Shown here: in pieces, positions 44,464 through 55,096 of the stretch
Numbering within the stretch: position 1 is the stretch's first letter
How the letters are laid out: every line of letters begins with the position of its first letter
NCBI GenBank assembly: GCA_945859605.1
Contig: OX243814.1
Span: 33,819,086-33,883,085 of the forward strand
Length of the DNA: 64,000 nucleotides
Direction: 5' to 3'
From: Lumbricus rubellus
Taxonomy: Eukaryota; Annelida; Clitellata; Crassiclitellata; Lumbricidae
The notes under the pieces: model-generated
What the model was told of the DNA's origin: nothing
The model's database searches: none
Seen by the model: only the letters and a program-made list of their open reading frames with translations
Translations under genes and position numbers: made by a program

Positions 44464-44477
44464 TTGGTTACACTCAC

Positions 44478-44667
44478 CGTGTGCCACTGGCCATCGTTGT
44501 ACGTGTTGGTTGACGTTGCACGTGCCACTCCTCCGCCACAGTTGAAGGCCGCACTGACACGACCCTTGTTCAGATAAATTCCGACGAAGTCAATGTGATC
44601 TTTGTTGGAAACGTAGAAGAAGACACCCTTGCTAAATGTTGTTTTGAACTCGAAGCTGTACTCGGCC
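44478..44667 (-). CDS. Laminin G domain exon
   Basis: Minus-strand exon of 190 bp between acceptor TTCAACAG (right of 44667) and donor ACACG|GTGAGT (44478/44477). The 63 codons read as the middle of a laminin G domain: AEYSFEFKTTFSKGVFFYVS, then FVGIYLNKGRVSAAFNCGGG and TYNDGQWHT, the classic beta-strand pattern with the conserved NDGQWH. Laminin G domains bind cell-surface receptors and glycans and are often combined with EGF modules. The EGF exons at 123-6769 are on the same strand and would lie 3' of it, so both could be one gene with a very large intron; this is not proven. Confidence 0.85.
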
Positions 44668-44849
44668 CTGTTGAATTTGAAAAGCAGATTTATATTGCAA
44701 TGATATCAAACTGATTCGATCAAACATATCTCCATACTTGTACACTATGGAGTATGGACTCTTAACATTTCAAAATAATAACCAGTCACAGTTTGTTTGC
44801 TAATGTAAAAACAATGACAGGTAAAATTTTAAAACTATCAGAAAAGTTT

Positions 44850-45240
44850 AAATTATAAGTCAGTTTAATATAAAAAGTTTACCGGTATTATAAGCAGTCA
44901 ATTTAACATAAAAGCATATTATAAGCAGTCAGTCTAATATAAAAAGTTTATTCTAAGCAGACAGTTTAATATAAAAAGTTTATTTTAAGCAGACAGTTTA
45001 ATATAAAAAGTTTATTTTAAGCATACAGTTTAATATGAAAAGTTTATTATTTATTATAAGCAGTCAGTTTAATATAAAAAGTTTATTATAAGCAGCCAAT
45101 TTACCATAAAAGCATATTATAAGCAGTCAGTCTAATATAAAAAGTTTGTTTTAAGCAGTCAATTTAATATAACAAGTTTATTATTTATTATAAGCAGCCA
45201 GTTTAATATAAAAAGTTTATTATAAGCAGTCAATTTAACA
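44850..45240. repeat. AT-rich minisatellite, left part
   Basis: About ten degenerate ~38 bp units of CAGTTTAATATAAAAAGTTTATTnTAAGCAG in the laminin G intron. The array is interrupted by the Helitron at 45241 and resumes at 46718-46803. Confidence 0.8.
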
Positions 45241-46717
45241 TCTATATCTATAAGGAAGGATGTATATATATTTATTTATGTATTTGTCCAGAATGCACGC
45301 CCACAGTTTCGGAGCTATTGATATGAAACTTTGCACCTAGACAGGGTTCCATCAGACTTAAAAAGTGCATGGGTTGGCGAATTTCTAACACCAAGGGGGC
45401 CGGGATGGGGGGAATTTTTGGGGGGGCGAAAAAATTTTTGTCCCAGCAATTGATGTCCAATTTTGCATTTAGACAGAGGACCGCCAGGAACCCCCCAGTA
45501 AACGAGTTGGCGAATCGCTACCACCATGGGGAGAATGGGTGGGGGCAAAAACTCCATTTTCCATATTTTTTATACCATCGCCAGAGTTTCACAGCTATTC
45601 ACCTGAAAAGCTCCAGCTAGATAGTGTGCCACCGGGACCACTTCGCCCCCAACCAACACCCACGTCGCCCCGCAGGGGCCGGGTGGGGCGGGGCGTTGTT
45701 TAGGGGGGGGGCAAACATTTGGGGGGGGGGGGATTTTCTTTGCAGCTATTGATGTCAAATTTTGCATTTACACAGAGGACCGTCAGGCCCACCCAGTGGA
45801 GGAGTTCGCGAATCTTTACAACCAGAAGAGAATGGGGGAGGGGCGAAAACTCCATTTTCCATTTTTTTACCATCGCCATAGTTTCACAGTTAATCACCTG
45901 AAAAATTGCAGCTATATAGAGTGCCACTCAGACCACCTGGCCACCAGCCAATACACACCTCGCCCCGCAGGGGCCTGGTGGGGCAGGGCGTTGTTTAGTG
46001 GGGCAAAAAAAATTGGGGGGCTATTTTTTGGCAGTTTTCCAGCTATTGGTCTGAAACTTTGCATCTAGAGAGAGGACCGTCAGGTCCAGCCAGTGGAGGT
46101 AAAGCCATAGCTTCACGGCTATTCACATAACGTGTGTTGGGGTGTTGTCGGGTGGGTGAGTTTGGGGTGGGTGTGGGGTGGGAGGGAAAATTTTCCCGAA
46201 AACCGAAATTTCGCCGATGGCGTATCATTGGAGGTCGGAGTGCTGTGGGGGCTTTTGGGCGGGGATGGGGTGGGGGTTGGTGGATTGGTGGACGGGGTGG
46301 GTGGGATGGGAGCTGGCTTGGGTTCTGGTGGTGGGGTGGAGGGTAGGGATGAGGGTAGGGTGGGGTGGAGGTGGTAGGTGGAAGAAGTGGGATGTGGCGG
46401 GTTAACGGGGTGGGGTGGACGGGATGGGGTTTGGGGTGGAGTAGGGTGTAGGTGGAGTGGGGTGAGGTTAGGGGTGGTGGACGGGTGGAGGTGCGAAGCG
46501 CGGGCGGGTGGTGGGGTGTACGGGGTGGGGGTGGGGTGGAGGTGGGGGTGTGGTAAGGATGGGGTGGAGGTGGCTTGGAGGGGTGAAGCCGGTGCAGATG
46601 GAGGGGTGGGTGTACGAGGTGGGTAGGGGTTTGAGGTGGAGGTGTGGTGTGATTGGGTTGTTGCCGGAGCGGGTCGAATCCTAAATTTCTCCGGGCAACG
46701 CCGGGTACCCCAGCTAG
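45241..46717 (+). mobile_element. Non-autonomous Helitron with defined empty site
   Basis: A 1,477 bp element with 5' TCTATATCTATAAGG and 3' CCGGGCAACGCCGGGTACC then CCAGCTAG. The flanks ...TCAATTTAACA | TAAAAGCATATTATAAGCAG rejoin to a sequence that exists intact at about 44897-44930 in the same minisatellite. This proves a precise A|T insertion without target duplication. The 3' third is a G-rich GGGGTGG tract (46140-46640). No ORF of interest. Confidence 0.92.
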
Positions 46718-47020
46718 TAAAAGCATATTATAAGCAGTCAGTCAAATATAAAAAGTTTATTTTAAGCAGACAGTTTAATATAAAAAGTTTATTTATTATA
46801 AGCATCGAATTCTTGAATTCGATGCTGTACTCGGCCCTGTTGATTTGAAAAGCACATTTGTATAGATTCTTTTGAAGGTGCAATTGTGCATCATATAAAT
46901 AAACAACTCATTGATAATAATAATAATAATGATAATATAAAACTCATACATCGAACAAATATTTCTACATTGTCACATCTAAGAATCCTATCACTTCAAA
47001 ATCGTAACCAGTCACAGTAG
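46718..47020 (-). pseudogene. Minisatellite tail plus laminin G exon-edge duplicate
   Basis: 46718-46803 continues the AT-rich minisatellite. At 46815-46850 (TTGAATTCGATGCTGTACTC then GGCCCTGTTGA) there is a duplicate of the start of the laminin G exon and its acceptor. About 46990-47020 matches intron sequence near 44770-44795 (CAAAATnnTAACCAGTCACAG). The rest of the exon is missing, so it is a non-coding partial copy. Confidence 0.7.
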
Positions 47021-47063
47021 AATAATAATTATTACCCTACATCAGATTTACGTGTATATAATA

Positions 47064-48304
47064 TCTATATCTATAAGAAAGGATGTATGTATGTATGTAT
47101 ATATGTATATTTGTCCAGAATACACGCCCACAGTTTCGCAGCTATTGATCTGAAACTTTGCACCTAGACAGGGCTCCATCAAACTTAGCAAGTGCAGGGG
47201 TTGGCGAATTTCTAACCCCATGGGGGCCAAGATGGGGAGAATTTTTGGGGGGGCAAAAAAATTTTTGGGGCAGCTATTGATGTCAAATTTTGCATTTAGA
47301 CAGAGGACCGTCAGGTCCTCCCAAAAAACAAGTTGGCGAATCTCTACCACCAAAGGGAAAATGGGGGGGACCCCAAAATTCCATTTTCTATATTTTTACA
47401 CCATCGCCATAGTTTCACAGCTATTCACCTGAAACGTTGCAGCTAGATAGGATGCCACCGGGACCACCTTGCCCCCAACCAACACACACCTCGCTCGCCC
47501 CGCAGGGGCCGGGCGGGGCCGGGCTTTGTTTAGGGGGCGAAATTTTTAGGGGGCGAAATTTTCAGCTATTGATGTAAAATTTTGCATTTAGACAAAGGGC
47601 CGTCAGGTCCTCCCAAAAAACGAGTTGGCGAATCTCTACCACCAGGGGGAAAATGGGGGGGACCCCAAAACTCCATTTTCTCTATTTTTACACCATCGCC
47701 ATAGTTTCGCAGCTATTCTCCTGAAACGCTGCAGCTAGATAGGATGCCACCGGGACCACCTTGCCCCCCAACCAACACACACCTCGCTCGCCCCACAGGG
47801 GCCGGGCGGGGCAGGGCGTTGTTTAGGGGGTGAAATGTTTTGGGGGGCGAAATTTTTTCGGCTATTGATGTCAAATTTTGCATTTAGACAGAGAACCGTC
47901 AGGTCCTCCCAGAAAACGAGTTGACGAATCTCTGCCACCAGAGGGAGAATGGGGGGGGGGGCAAAAACTCCATTTTTCACATTGTTTTTACCATCGCCAT
48001 AGTTTCACAGCTATTCACCTGAAAAGTTGCAGCTAAATAGGGTGTCACCGGGACCACCTCGCCACCAACCAACACACCTCGCCCCGCAGGGGCCGGGTGG
48101 AGCAGGATGTTGCTTAGGGGGCGAAATTTTTTTTTTGCAGCTATTGATATGAAACTTTGCATGCAGTCAGAGGACCGTCAGGTCCAGCCAGTGGAGGGGC
48201 CATGGTGGGGCGTGAAACCCCAAACCGTTGCTATTTCCATTACGTCGACACAGCTTCACGGCCATTACATAAAATTCCCGGGCATCGCCGGGTATCCCAG
48301 CTAG
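47064..48304 (+). mobile_element. Non-autonomous Helitron
   Basis: A 1,241 bp element with TCTATATCTATAAGAAAGG start and CCGGGCATCGCCGGG ... CCCAGCTAG end, between A (47063) and T (48305). It has three internal repeats of the GCAGCTATTGATnTnAAATTTTGCATTTAGACA type. Same family as the elements at 31527 and 45241. Confidence 0.85.
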
Positions 48305-48975
48305 TATAACTATATAGATACATGTTGAACATAGAATATTACAAGTCAGCTATCTGTAGATAGCTATCTTCATCTTGGAGCATCAGACAAGAGGCACAAC
48401 CTGATGTTCCAGCGTATGCCTGTTGACGAAATTCTTCGTCACCAGTCTTGGAACTTCTCTCGATTCATCAGAGTACCTGGTAAAGCTATGAAGCCAGGTT
48501 ACAGCATACATGTGTATACAGCACAGCTATATAGCTTGGCAAATAGTGCAGTGAAGTGCAACTTGCATGTGAAGTTCCATGAGATAAAAAAAAAACCTGT
48601 GTAGCATTGCTGCAATTTTGGCAAGTGAATTTCTCTGTGAATTATTGGTGTAACTGGCAGGACAAAGTGAAAACTCAAAACTCCATTGAGATAAGTATTT
48701 TAACTATGTATACAGGCACATAATTATATGGTTGGATGCTTCTCTTACAAGTGACATTTTAGTACCTCACTTACATGTACAATGATCAGTTTCTTAAACA
48801 TTTTATAAACAGACTGTAAACATAAAACGTTCATTACAACCAATATGCAATGCTCAATTTAAATCTGGCTTTACCTAAAGCACATCTTCAATCTTTTACA
48901 TAAATGCTATGCTTACAACAAATTGTTTTGCTTGCTAAATTACAATAAATTTTATGATTTAAATTCTACACTCAC
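48305..48975. other. 3' region of kinase gene, terminal exon not identified
   Basis: Sequence downstream of the last kinase exon I can support. On the minus strand, TTTACCAG|GTACTCTGATGAATC near 48476 would add Val-Leu and a stop in the required phase and might be a terminal exon, but nothing else supports it. The short plus-strand ORF at 48404 is antisense to this. Confidence 0.3.
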
Positions 48976-49017
48976 ACTTTTGTCATCAGCATCCAAAACA
49001 CCTTCACTGAGGAGCAT
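48976..49017 (-). CDS. CK1/VRK-like kinase, exon 8
   Basis: 42 bp exon (MLLSEGVLDADDKS) with acceptor ATGCCAG and donor AAAGT|GTGAGT, phase 0 at both ends like the preceding exons. It follows the last conserved motif of the kinase domain and is short and acidic. Confidence is limited by its size. Confidence 0.55.
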
Positions 49018-49538
49018 CTGGCATCGACTTCATTCATGTTAAAATTAAACAAAGAAAATGTTACAATGTTAACATAATATAATATGCATCATATAATTCG
49101 ATAACAATTAAACTTAAAGCAGACATATCAGATGATGCACTTGGCCATTATGATAAATGCATCACAGAACTACTGTGATAGAGCAATTGCCAAAGATGAT
49201 GCTATATCAAAACAAAAAAAGACTCTAATGACTGCTTTTGACAAAGCCATGCATCTAAAGCTTGAGATTTTTTCCCCATATCTCAGCTAGTCCTGCACAC
49301 TATTTCATAAGTGAAAGAGTTTAACAAAGTTTAAAACTATGTATGATTTTTGCATGATAAATTTCAATATAAAATAGGTTGAACTGTATTCATCTCTATT
49401 AAACTTCCTTACATTTCCACAATTTTTTCTACCACTTTTACTTATTTTTCCACTCTGATGCAACATCTGATGCCATAGCGTTCAAACACAGCAACAGTGG
49501 ACAATATTTTATCAGAATAACAAGTGTCTCTTGCTTAC
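49018..49538. other. Kinase intron 7
   Basis: AT-rich intron between exons 7 and 8 on the minus strand. Nothing else recognised. Confidence 0.5.
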
Positions 49539-49634
49539 ATGCAGATAGCCAGTGAGTCTGGTGTAATCTGGTTTTTCAGAAAACTCGAGTCCAGTCACGT
49601 ACTCCATGAAGTCCAAGATGCATTGCGGCAACTC
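49539..49634 (-). CDS. CK1/VRK-like kinase, exon 7
   Basis: 96 bp exon coding ELPQCILDFMEYVTGLEFSE followed by KPDYTRLTGYLH. The LxF-E-KPDY pattern is the conserved subdomain XI signature of the CK1 superfamily. Acceptor GTGCAG, donor CAT|GTAAGC, phase 0 at both ends. Confidence 0.85.
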
Positions 49635-49944
49635 CTGCACAGCAAAATTTATTATGCCAATGAAATTTGCTTTATGTTTCGATATAAATTTAAATATAAT
49701 AGGTCACGTAACTTTAATTACTTTGGGTAGAACCCAATTAAATTCTTTGAAGATAACCTAACCTAGCAAAGAAGGACCATGATCACCAATCATTTTAACC
49801 ACAACACTGGCCCAGAAGTTATATTAATAGAAAATCCTACTTACATGTCCTGACATGGCATCACAAGAAGAGAGTCGAAATCGATTGTGACTCGAGAAAC
49901 TACTGACCTAGTAGATAAACATAAAAGTTGAGAGTATAACTAAC

Positions 49945-50004
49945 CGAGCAAAGCATGGCATTTGTGCAGCTGATTTTGTCCTTGTGAACGCTAGCTTCAG
50001 TTGC
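49945..50004 (-). CDS. CK1/VRK-like kinase, exon 6
   Basis: 60 bp exon (ATEASVHKDKISCTNAMLCS) with acceptor TTTTTTAG and donor CTCG|GTTAG, phase 0. It covers the stretch after LPW that links to subdomain XI in CK1/VRK kinases. Confidence 0.7.
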
Positions 50005-50606
50005 CTAAAAAAGATACCAACAGGTCCAACATGGATTCAACAAACAAAAATTATAATAATAAATTATCTGCTGCTTTTCTATAATTCTAACTTTTGTGGA
50101 ATTCCAGCTATGGAAACATTATTATTATCCTACAAATAAATGCAGCAATACACAGACCCCAGCCCTATAAATGAAGTATAAATACATGATGTAAGAATAT
50201 AATACTTATATAGGCCTTTGTACAATATAATAACTATATATAGGCCTATTGTATAATGTACGTTTGTGTTTAAAAAGTTCTGCAAATTTGTTAGAAGAGT
50301 CATAATGGCCACTAAAAGAGCCTTTATGGTCAAAGGAAAAGAGTCATAATGATCACAAAAGAGCCTCAATAGCCACTTGAAAAGACTTGTACATAGTCAG
50401 ATTATAGACATATTTTGTACATGTACAAGCCTCACTTCCAAATAATCTGTTACAATGAAATAGGAAAATGCATATGTAAAGAAAAACTGAAGAACTGTTA
50501 TAAGAATTCTCCACCATCCGTGATAGCACAGGGGTGAGGAATATTGAATAGTCAGACCAAAGGCAGTTTTCCAATGAGAAGATCAAACTGAAAGTGAAAT
50601 ACGTAC
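50005..50606. other. Kinase intron 5
   Basis: AT-rich intron, with two AGGCCTA-type octamers near 50210 and 50240. Around 50290-50380 a short motif (GAGTCATAATGnnCAC, AAAAGAGCC) is repeated about three times. Confidence 0.45.
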
Positions 50607-50822
50607 ATCCTTCGTCATCCAGGGCAAATCGCCGATCAGCATCTCCACCAACACATATCCCAGGCTGATCAAATCATCTCGCCTGGACGCCAGGATTCGT
50701 TCGTGTAAATTCAAGCTGACGTAGAATTTACATCCAGAATATTTCACATCCGTTTGAAGATCCATATGTCGATGTTCTGGCGTCTCAAATACAGCTGCCA
50801 ATCCAAAATCGATGAGATAGAC
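50607..50822 (-). CDS. CK1/VRK-like kinase, exon 5 (DFG exon)
   Basis: 216 bp exon starting with VYLIDFGLAAVFE, holding the metal-binding DFG motif, then KYSGCKFYVSLNLHERILAS and RRDDLISLGYVLVEMLIGDL, PW. The SRRDD-SLGYVL block replaces the APE of other kinases and is diagnostic of the CK1 superfamily; overall spacing resembles VRK proteins. Acceptor TTCAACTCAG; donor GGAT|GTACGT; phase 0 at both ends. Confidence 0.9.
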
Positions 50823-50883
50823 CTGAGTTGAACAAGTACGATTATCAAACAGTGTACGAAAACTCCAGCATGAGAGAATAGAA

Positions 50884-51254
50884 CAGTGGTTCTTAACCTT
50901 TTCAAGGGAGCAGAACCCCAAGAGAAATCCATGACCACTCACCGAACCCCTCAAGTTTGAGCAATAACTTTTTAACTAATAAAAACAAAAGGAATTTTTT
51001 TACCAAAATGTGATACAATAAATTATTAATACATTCAATACATGAACTAACTAACAGTTAACCGTACCAACACTACCGATTGCATCTTAATGTGTCCTTT
51101 GTTGTTGCCGTTTGGGAACAATAGCAAATGATTTTTCACTCACACTCACTGACCCTGAATATGTATATAATAATTTCAGAGGACCTCTGCCGAACCCCTG
51201 GCACAGGCTCATCGAACCCCAGGGGTTCGGTCGAACACTGGTTAAGAAACACTG
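50884..51254. mobile_element. hAT-like MITE in kinase intron 4
   Basis: 371 bp with termini CAGTGGTTCTTAACC and GGTTAAGAAACACTG, and a perfect 8 bp duplication GAATAGAA (50876-50883 and 51255-51262). No ORF. Confidence 0.9.
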
Positions 51255-51262
51255 GAATAGAA

Positions 51263-52111
51263 TGCACATAGCTTCATAATAAACACAGCAAGGACCACAA
51301 AGCATTGATATTCATTCCGAAAACGAATCGAATGGCAGTATTCGATTCGAAATTACGTCATGATTCAAACCGTGTTCAAATCACGAATGTTTTTAATCGC
51401 GATTGCTGAATTATGCTCCCTCGGGACCCCGGCATGCTTGGTTGTTAACCAAATCATTTCAACTGATTACTATGCATGATTGCATAGCATACATCCTTGC
51501 AACCCCACAAAAGTCACATTAAAATGTTGTAGCAATAGATCAATTGGAACAATAGATCAATTGAAACTGGCCATTGTTGAAGAATGGCAAAAATTCTCAG
51601 TGATTTATATACAGAAGCATTGACCAGTGGCGTAGACGTTTAGAAAAACACTGCTGAGAACCGAGGACATATTGAATTTGATTTCTGATTTTGCATAAAT
51701 TAACATAACATCATGGGATTTTTAATGCAGAGTTGGTCAGAAGATAATTAGTCTATTACAGTTTGCAATTTATTTTAAGCTTTGAAATTTTGAAACAGAA
51801 ATCTGAATAAATTTTTGATAACAATTCGAATAATTTCACAATTTCACATGAATAAATTAATAATTGCAATTTATTTTCAACTCTTCTCCACGGACCGGTG
51901 ATCAGTAGTAAGTACTCAGCGGACCAGTGCCGGAACACGGACCACCACTTAGAGAACCACTGTGAGTCTGTGACAAATTATTTGTGTGTATGTGTGTTCA
52001 CTTAGAATCTGAAGTTTCACACTATAATCTCTAATTCCTGTACCAATTGTTGTTAATGAGAATATCCATTTACAAATTGTTCTCTACAATTTTTTATAAG
52101 CAAGGACTCAC
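51263..52111. repeat. Kinase intron 4 with diverged hAT-like end
   Basis: Includes AT-rich sequence and, at about 51870-51962, a hAT-like end (GGACCGGTGATCAGTAGTAAG ... GAGAACCACTG). This stretch is also present, inverted, in the tandem units (about 8827 and 19708), so it is part of the segment that was copied. A GAATCGAAT-rich stretch lies at 51325-51370. Confidence 0.55.
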
Positions 52112-52210
52112 CTTCGGATTCGATTCACCAACACCAAACATGATGTTGTTCGACTTGATGTCCCTGTGAATAACGTGCTGTCCATGGATGAATTGCAGGG
52201 CGTCTATCAA
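52112..52210 (-). CDS. CK1/VRK-like kinase, exon 4 (catalytic loop)
   Basis: 99 bp exon coding LIDALQFIHGQHVIHRDIKS followed by NNIMFGVGESNPK. HRD with Asp and the downstream Asn are the catalytic loop residues, both intact. Acceptor TTTCTAG, donor CCGAAG|GTGAGT, phase 0. The plus-strand relics at 8594 and 19472 are frameshifted versions of this exon. Confidence 0.92.
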
Positions 52211-52558
52211 CTAGAAATAACACTGTAGGTTAGGCTACAAGTCATCATCATCATCATGTCTCAAGGTCAGATTACATACTACACAGGCCATCATCATCAA
52301 AATGTCATAAGATAATTGCCCTAAGCATTGGCCGATATTTTCATCTCAATTATTGTCATCACAATTTAACCTTGCCTTCTTTGAGTCATTATAGTTGACA
52401 AGTATTTATAAATAAATTCAAAAACACCTCCTAATTTTCAGAAATTTCGTCAACACAACTACTGTTATAAAATTATATGCATTAAAAACATTACACCGCA
52501 AGAACTGTTTCCATGAGTAATTATAACCTAAAGCTGATGTTATCATTCTAACTTTTAC

Positions 52559-52688
52559 CTGAGAAGTGATTTCTCTCACTTGCACCCACGACAAACCATC
52601 TTCTCCTGTTGCCCCTTGCCTGCACTCCAACGTTTCGCCCAGCATCTCAGCGACCAGAAAGTGATGAGTAGGCGACATTTCATAGAAG
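52559..52688 (-). CDS. CK1/VRK-like kinase, exon 3 (hinge)
   Basis: 130 bp exon coding FYEMSPTHHFLVAEMLGETL, then GLSWVQVREITSQ. HHFLVAEMLGETL corresponds to the strand leading into the ATP-site hinge. It enters in phase 2 (two bases CT from exon 2) and leaves in phase 0. Acceptor ACTTACAG, donor CTCAG|GTAAAAG. This exon is the progenitor of the 2/3/5-copy array in the tandem units. Confidence 0.9.
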
Positions 52689-53165
52689 CTGTAAGTATTC
52701 ATTTTTTATTGTGCTTCATTAATTTAATTAACATCATTTATATTTTATAATGCGTAATATTAGTCAAAATTTTTAGAGCAAATCACTATTTTTTTAAAAT
52801 AGCTAATTTGTGACAATCGCCTATGTACCATCAAACTAAGAATAAACTATAACCATGAATGTTTTCTACATCGACTGTATGGCCTCAATCAAATCCATTT
52901 TTCGTGATCAGGTAGGTGAGTTGGATTTAGATTCAAGTCAAATTCTAAAGACCAACCTTGTGATTTATTATTATATGCATTAATTAAGTGTCAATAGTTA
53001 TCTAATAATGGTGCATCAAATTCAATTGACATTATATTTTACAGTGCTGAGCAGTTGAGCAGGTCTTCACACAGTAACCCAGTCCAATAACCAATCAGCT
53101 ATCATCATCAAACATAGTTCCAAAACATTTACAACAAGTGGAGCAAACACAATAGTCATTCAATA
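52689..53165. other. Kinase intron 2, 3' part
   Basis: Intron sequence homologous in inverse to 17700-17870 and 18420-18690 of the tandem units, but lacking the several hundred bp in which the unit junction lies. No exon. Confidence 0.5.
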
Positions 53166-53536
53166 CAGTGGTTCTCAAAGTGGTGGTCCGCGGACCGGTG
53201 CCGGTCCACGGAGTCCTGATCACCGGTCCGTGAAGAAGTGGAGAGTGAAAAATAAATTACAATTATTTTGAAATTATTCGAATTGTTGTTAAAAATTTAT
53301 TCAAAATTCTGTTTCAAACTTTAAAAATACATTACCAGTGCCTTATTTTAACTTGCCAAATGGCTGCAGAAACAACTTTTATTAATAAAAAAATTTCTAA
53401 TTATAAATAACTCGATAATTAGTTTTTTTATACTGTAGTTCGGTTTTGTTTGTGCTTGCCATTAAAGTTAGCGGTCCGCGAGCTTCCCAACTAAATTATT
53501 GCCGGTCCGTGGCCTGCAGAAGTTTGAGAACCACTG
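53166..53536. mobile_element. hAT-like MITE in kinase intron 2
   Basis: 371 bp, termini CAGTGGTTCTCAAAG and GTTTGAGAACCACTG, perfect 8 bp duplication ATTCAATA (53158-53165, 53537-53544). It is absent at the equivalent place in the tandem units (about 17690), where GTCTATTGAATGACTAG is uninterrupted, giving an empty site. Confidence 0.92.
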
Positions 53537-53699
53537 ATTCAATAGACACGTTAATGTTCAGTCACTGTGGGGCCTTTGTGGGCAATAACAGAAACACAAT
53601 TAATGAATGCTTCAGGTGTCATCTCATTTCCATTAAATGCCACAATCATATCTGATGATAAACTGGTTCCCTTCAGAAGACACCTTGAAGTGACACTAT

Positions 53700-53930
53700 A
53701 TTATGGGGCGCAGTGGTTTAGGGGTACACTTGGTGCCTTTTACTGGAAGGTTGTGAATCCACCTCAAGCTGCCACGTATGGATCCTGAGCAAGTCCTATC
53801 TTGCAATTGTTCATGCACTACGGCGTGAAACTCCAATTCAATGTCCACGCTGTTGTCAGAAGTGCCTCTGAGTAGGAATCTTAAAGGGATGCTATAACAA
53901 GTGCTCATACATACATAGTACATAATAAAA
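53700..53930 (+). mobile_element. tRNA-derived SINE, plus strand
   Basis: Starts GGGGCGCAGTGGTTTAGGGG (A-box-like), B-box-like GGTTGTGAATCC at about 53751, tail GATGCTATAACAAGTGC. Orthologous copies ride in the tandem units at 17316 and 28185. Confidence 0.8.
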
Positions 53931-54076
53931 TTAAACGTTTTCCGTGCATCGCAACACGCTCTTTATTTATTACCAGAAATGTTCTATCATACATTCACGA
54001 TCAAACTAACAATTTTGCAGATTATGTTTAGTTCACACAGCACCAATTACATGACAAGAACAATAAATGTAATTAC

Positions 54077-54225
54077 AGAGCTGCTGGAATCCCATGGTCG
54101 TCCAAAACCTGTCTGCATTCCGTGCCAAGTCCTTCGGCCAGTTTTTGGTACGACGACCACTCGTTCAGCAAGTCCCCATCATCATCGTCGTTTTCGCTTC
54201 TCTTTCGGCTCTTTACAATCACCTC
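54077..54225 (-). CDS. CK1/VRK-like kinase, exon 2 (VIVK, helix C)
   Basis: 149 bp exon beginning EVIVKSRKRSENDDDDGDLL, where Lys of VIVK is the expected ATP-anchoring Lys. It then reads NEWSSYQKLAEGLGTECRQV and LDDHGIPAAL, matching the helix-C to beta-4 segment of VRKs. Phase 0 in, two bases over at the donor CTCT|GTAATT. If the donor is ignored the frame meets TAA at once, so correct splicing matters here. Confidence 0.85.
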
Positions 54226-54990
54226 CTGTAAAATGTTTAGCAACAGAGGAAATAACTGCAAAAAGTTTACATCATTGTCTATAATTATATGCAACTTGGA
54301 AATAGTCAAGCTCTGCTTTACATAGCATGCAAGAAGCTAAAGCAGAAGTGTAATTGGTTTTAAGAGATAACTTCGGAAAGTACCATCCATGGTTGTAGCA
54401 TTGCATTGAGTTAGGGCAAGCAATAATTGAACATTACATTTGAACGATGGTCAAGTGAACGGATGACACTACACAGGCAACACCTTAACAAGAGACAGTA
54501 GAAGGGTCGACAATAGAACAGACAACACTTAATCGAGTCGTCATATTACTCGCTCCACTATTGAACAATCCAGAAGAAAAAATTTACAATGTGCGAAATT
54601 TTTCCCGATCAAACATGTCGAAAATCACCGGTGAAAAAATCTGATGACCTTTTTTTTAGTCGTTAGAAATTTTCACAATAATTCTTTGAAGTTCTCCTCA
54701 GAAATGTCGCAAATCACCGCGTATAAAATCTGACAACCTTTTTAGCCCTCCACTTAAAAATTGGCCTCCCATCTTATTTTTCACTGCACAACTCTTTCCT
54801 TCCCTTAGAACTGTTCTTCGGTGGTAAATCGACTGCATGCAGTTACCTTTTTCTGATGAGAGATTATCGCATTAATTATCACTGCATATTGCATAAGATT
54901 GCTTTTACAACTGCACAAATTCCTTTACAACTGCACATTTTGTGTAGAACTGCACGTTAAAAAACCCTGGTGACATTACAGTAAACTTAC
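54226..54990. other. Kinase intron 1
   Basis: Homologous in inverse to 15750-16485 and 26617-27352 of the tandem units. No exon or inserted element recognised. Confidence 0.5.
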
Positions 54991-55096
54991 CTTGCATGAC
55001 AGTGCATCCTGTCCTTTGTAAACCACTGAGTTATTTGTCCTAACAAACCGGTGCGTCAGGCTATACCTGCCATCAAGGAGGACATTTTCATCCAGT
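54991..55096 (-). CDS. CK1/VRK-like kinase, exon 1 seen (glycine-loop region)
   Basis: 106 bp exon reading LDENVLLDGRYSLTHRFVRT then NNSVVYKGQDALSCK. This is the beta1-beta2 segment, but the GxGxxG nucleotide loop is replaced by VRTNNSVVYKG with no glycines at the usual places. Acceptor TTTGAACCAG; donor GCAAG|GTAAGT. It begins one base into a codon, so at least one 5' exon is missing from my model. Confidence 0.85.

Noticed and set aside
46043..46726. 227-codon Pro-rich minus ORF and opposite Gly/Trp-rich ORFs
   Set aside because: Translations of the G-rich low-complexity tract inside the Helitron.
54079..54309. Kinase exon 2 read as a terminal coding exon (stop TAA followed by AATAAATAAAG near 53965)
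   Set aside because: The stop falls directly after a usable donor CTCT|GTAATT. Splicing there joins in phase with exon 3 and continues a normal kinase domain; the poly(A)-like motif then lies in an intron.
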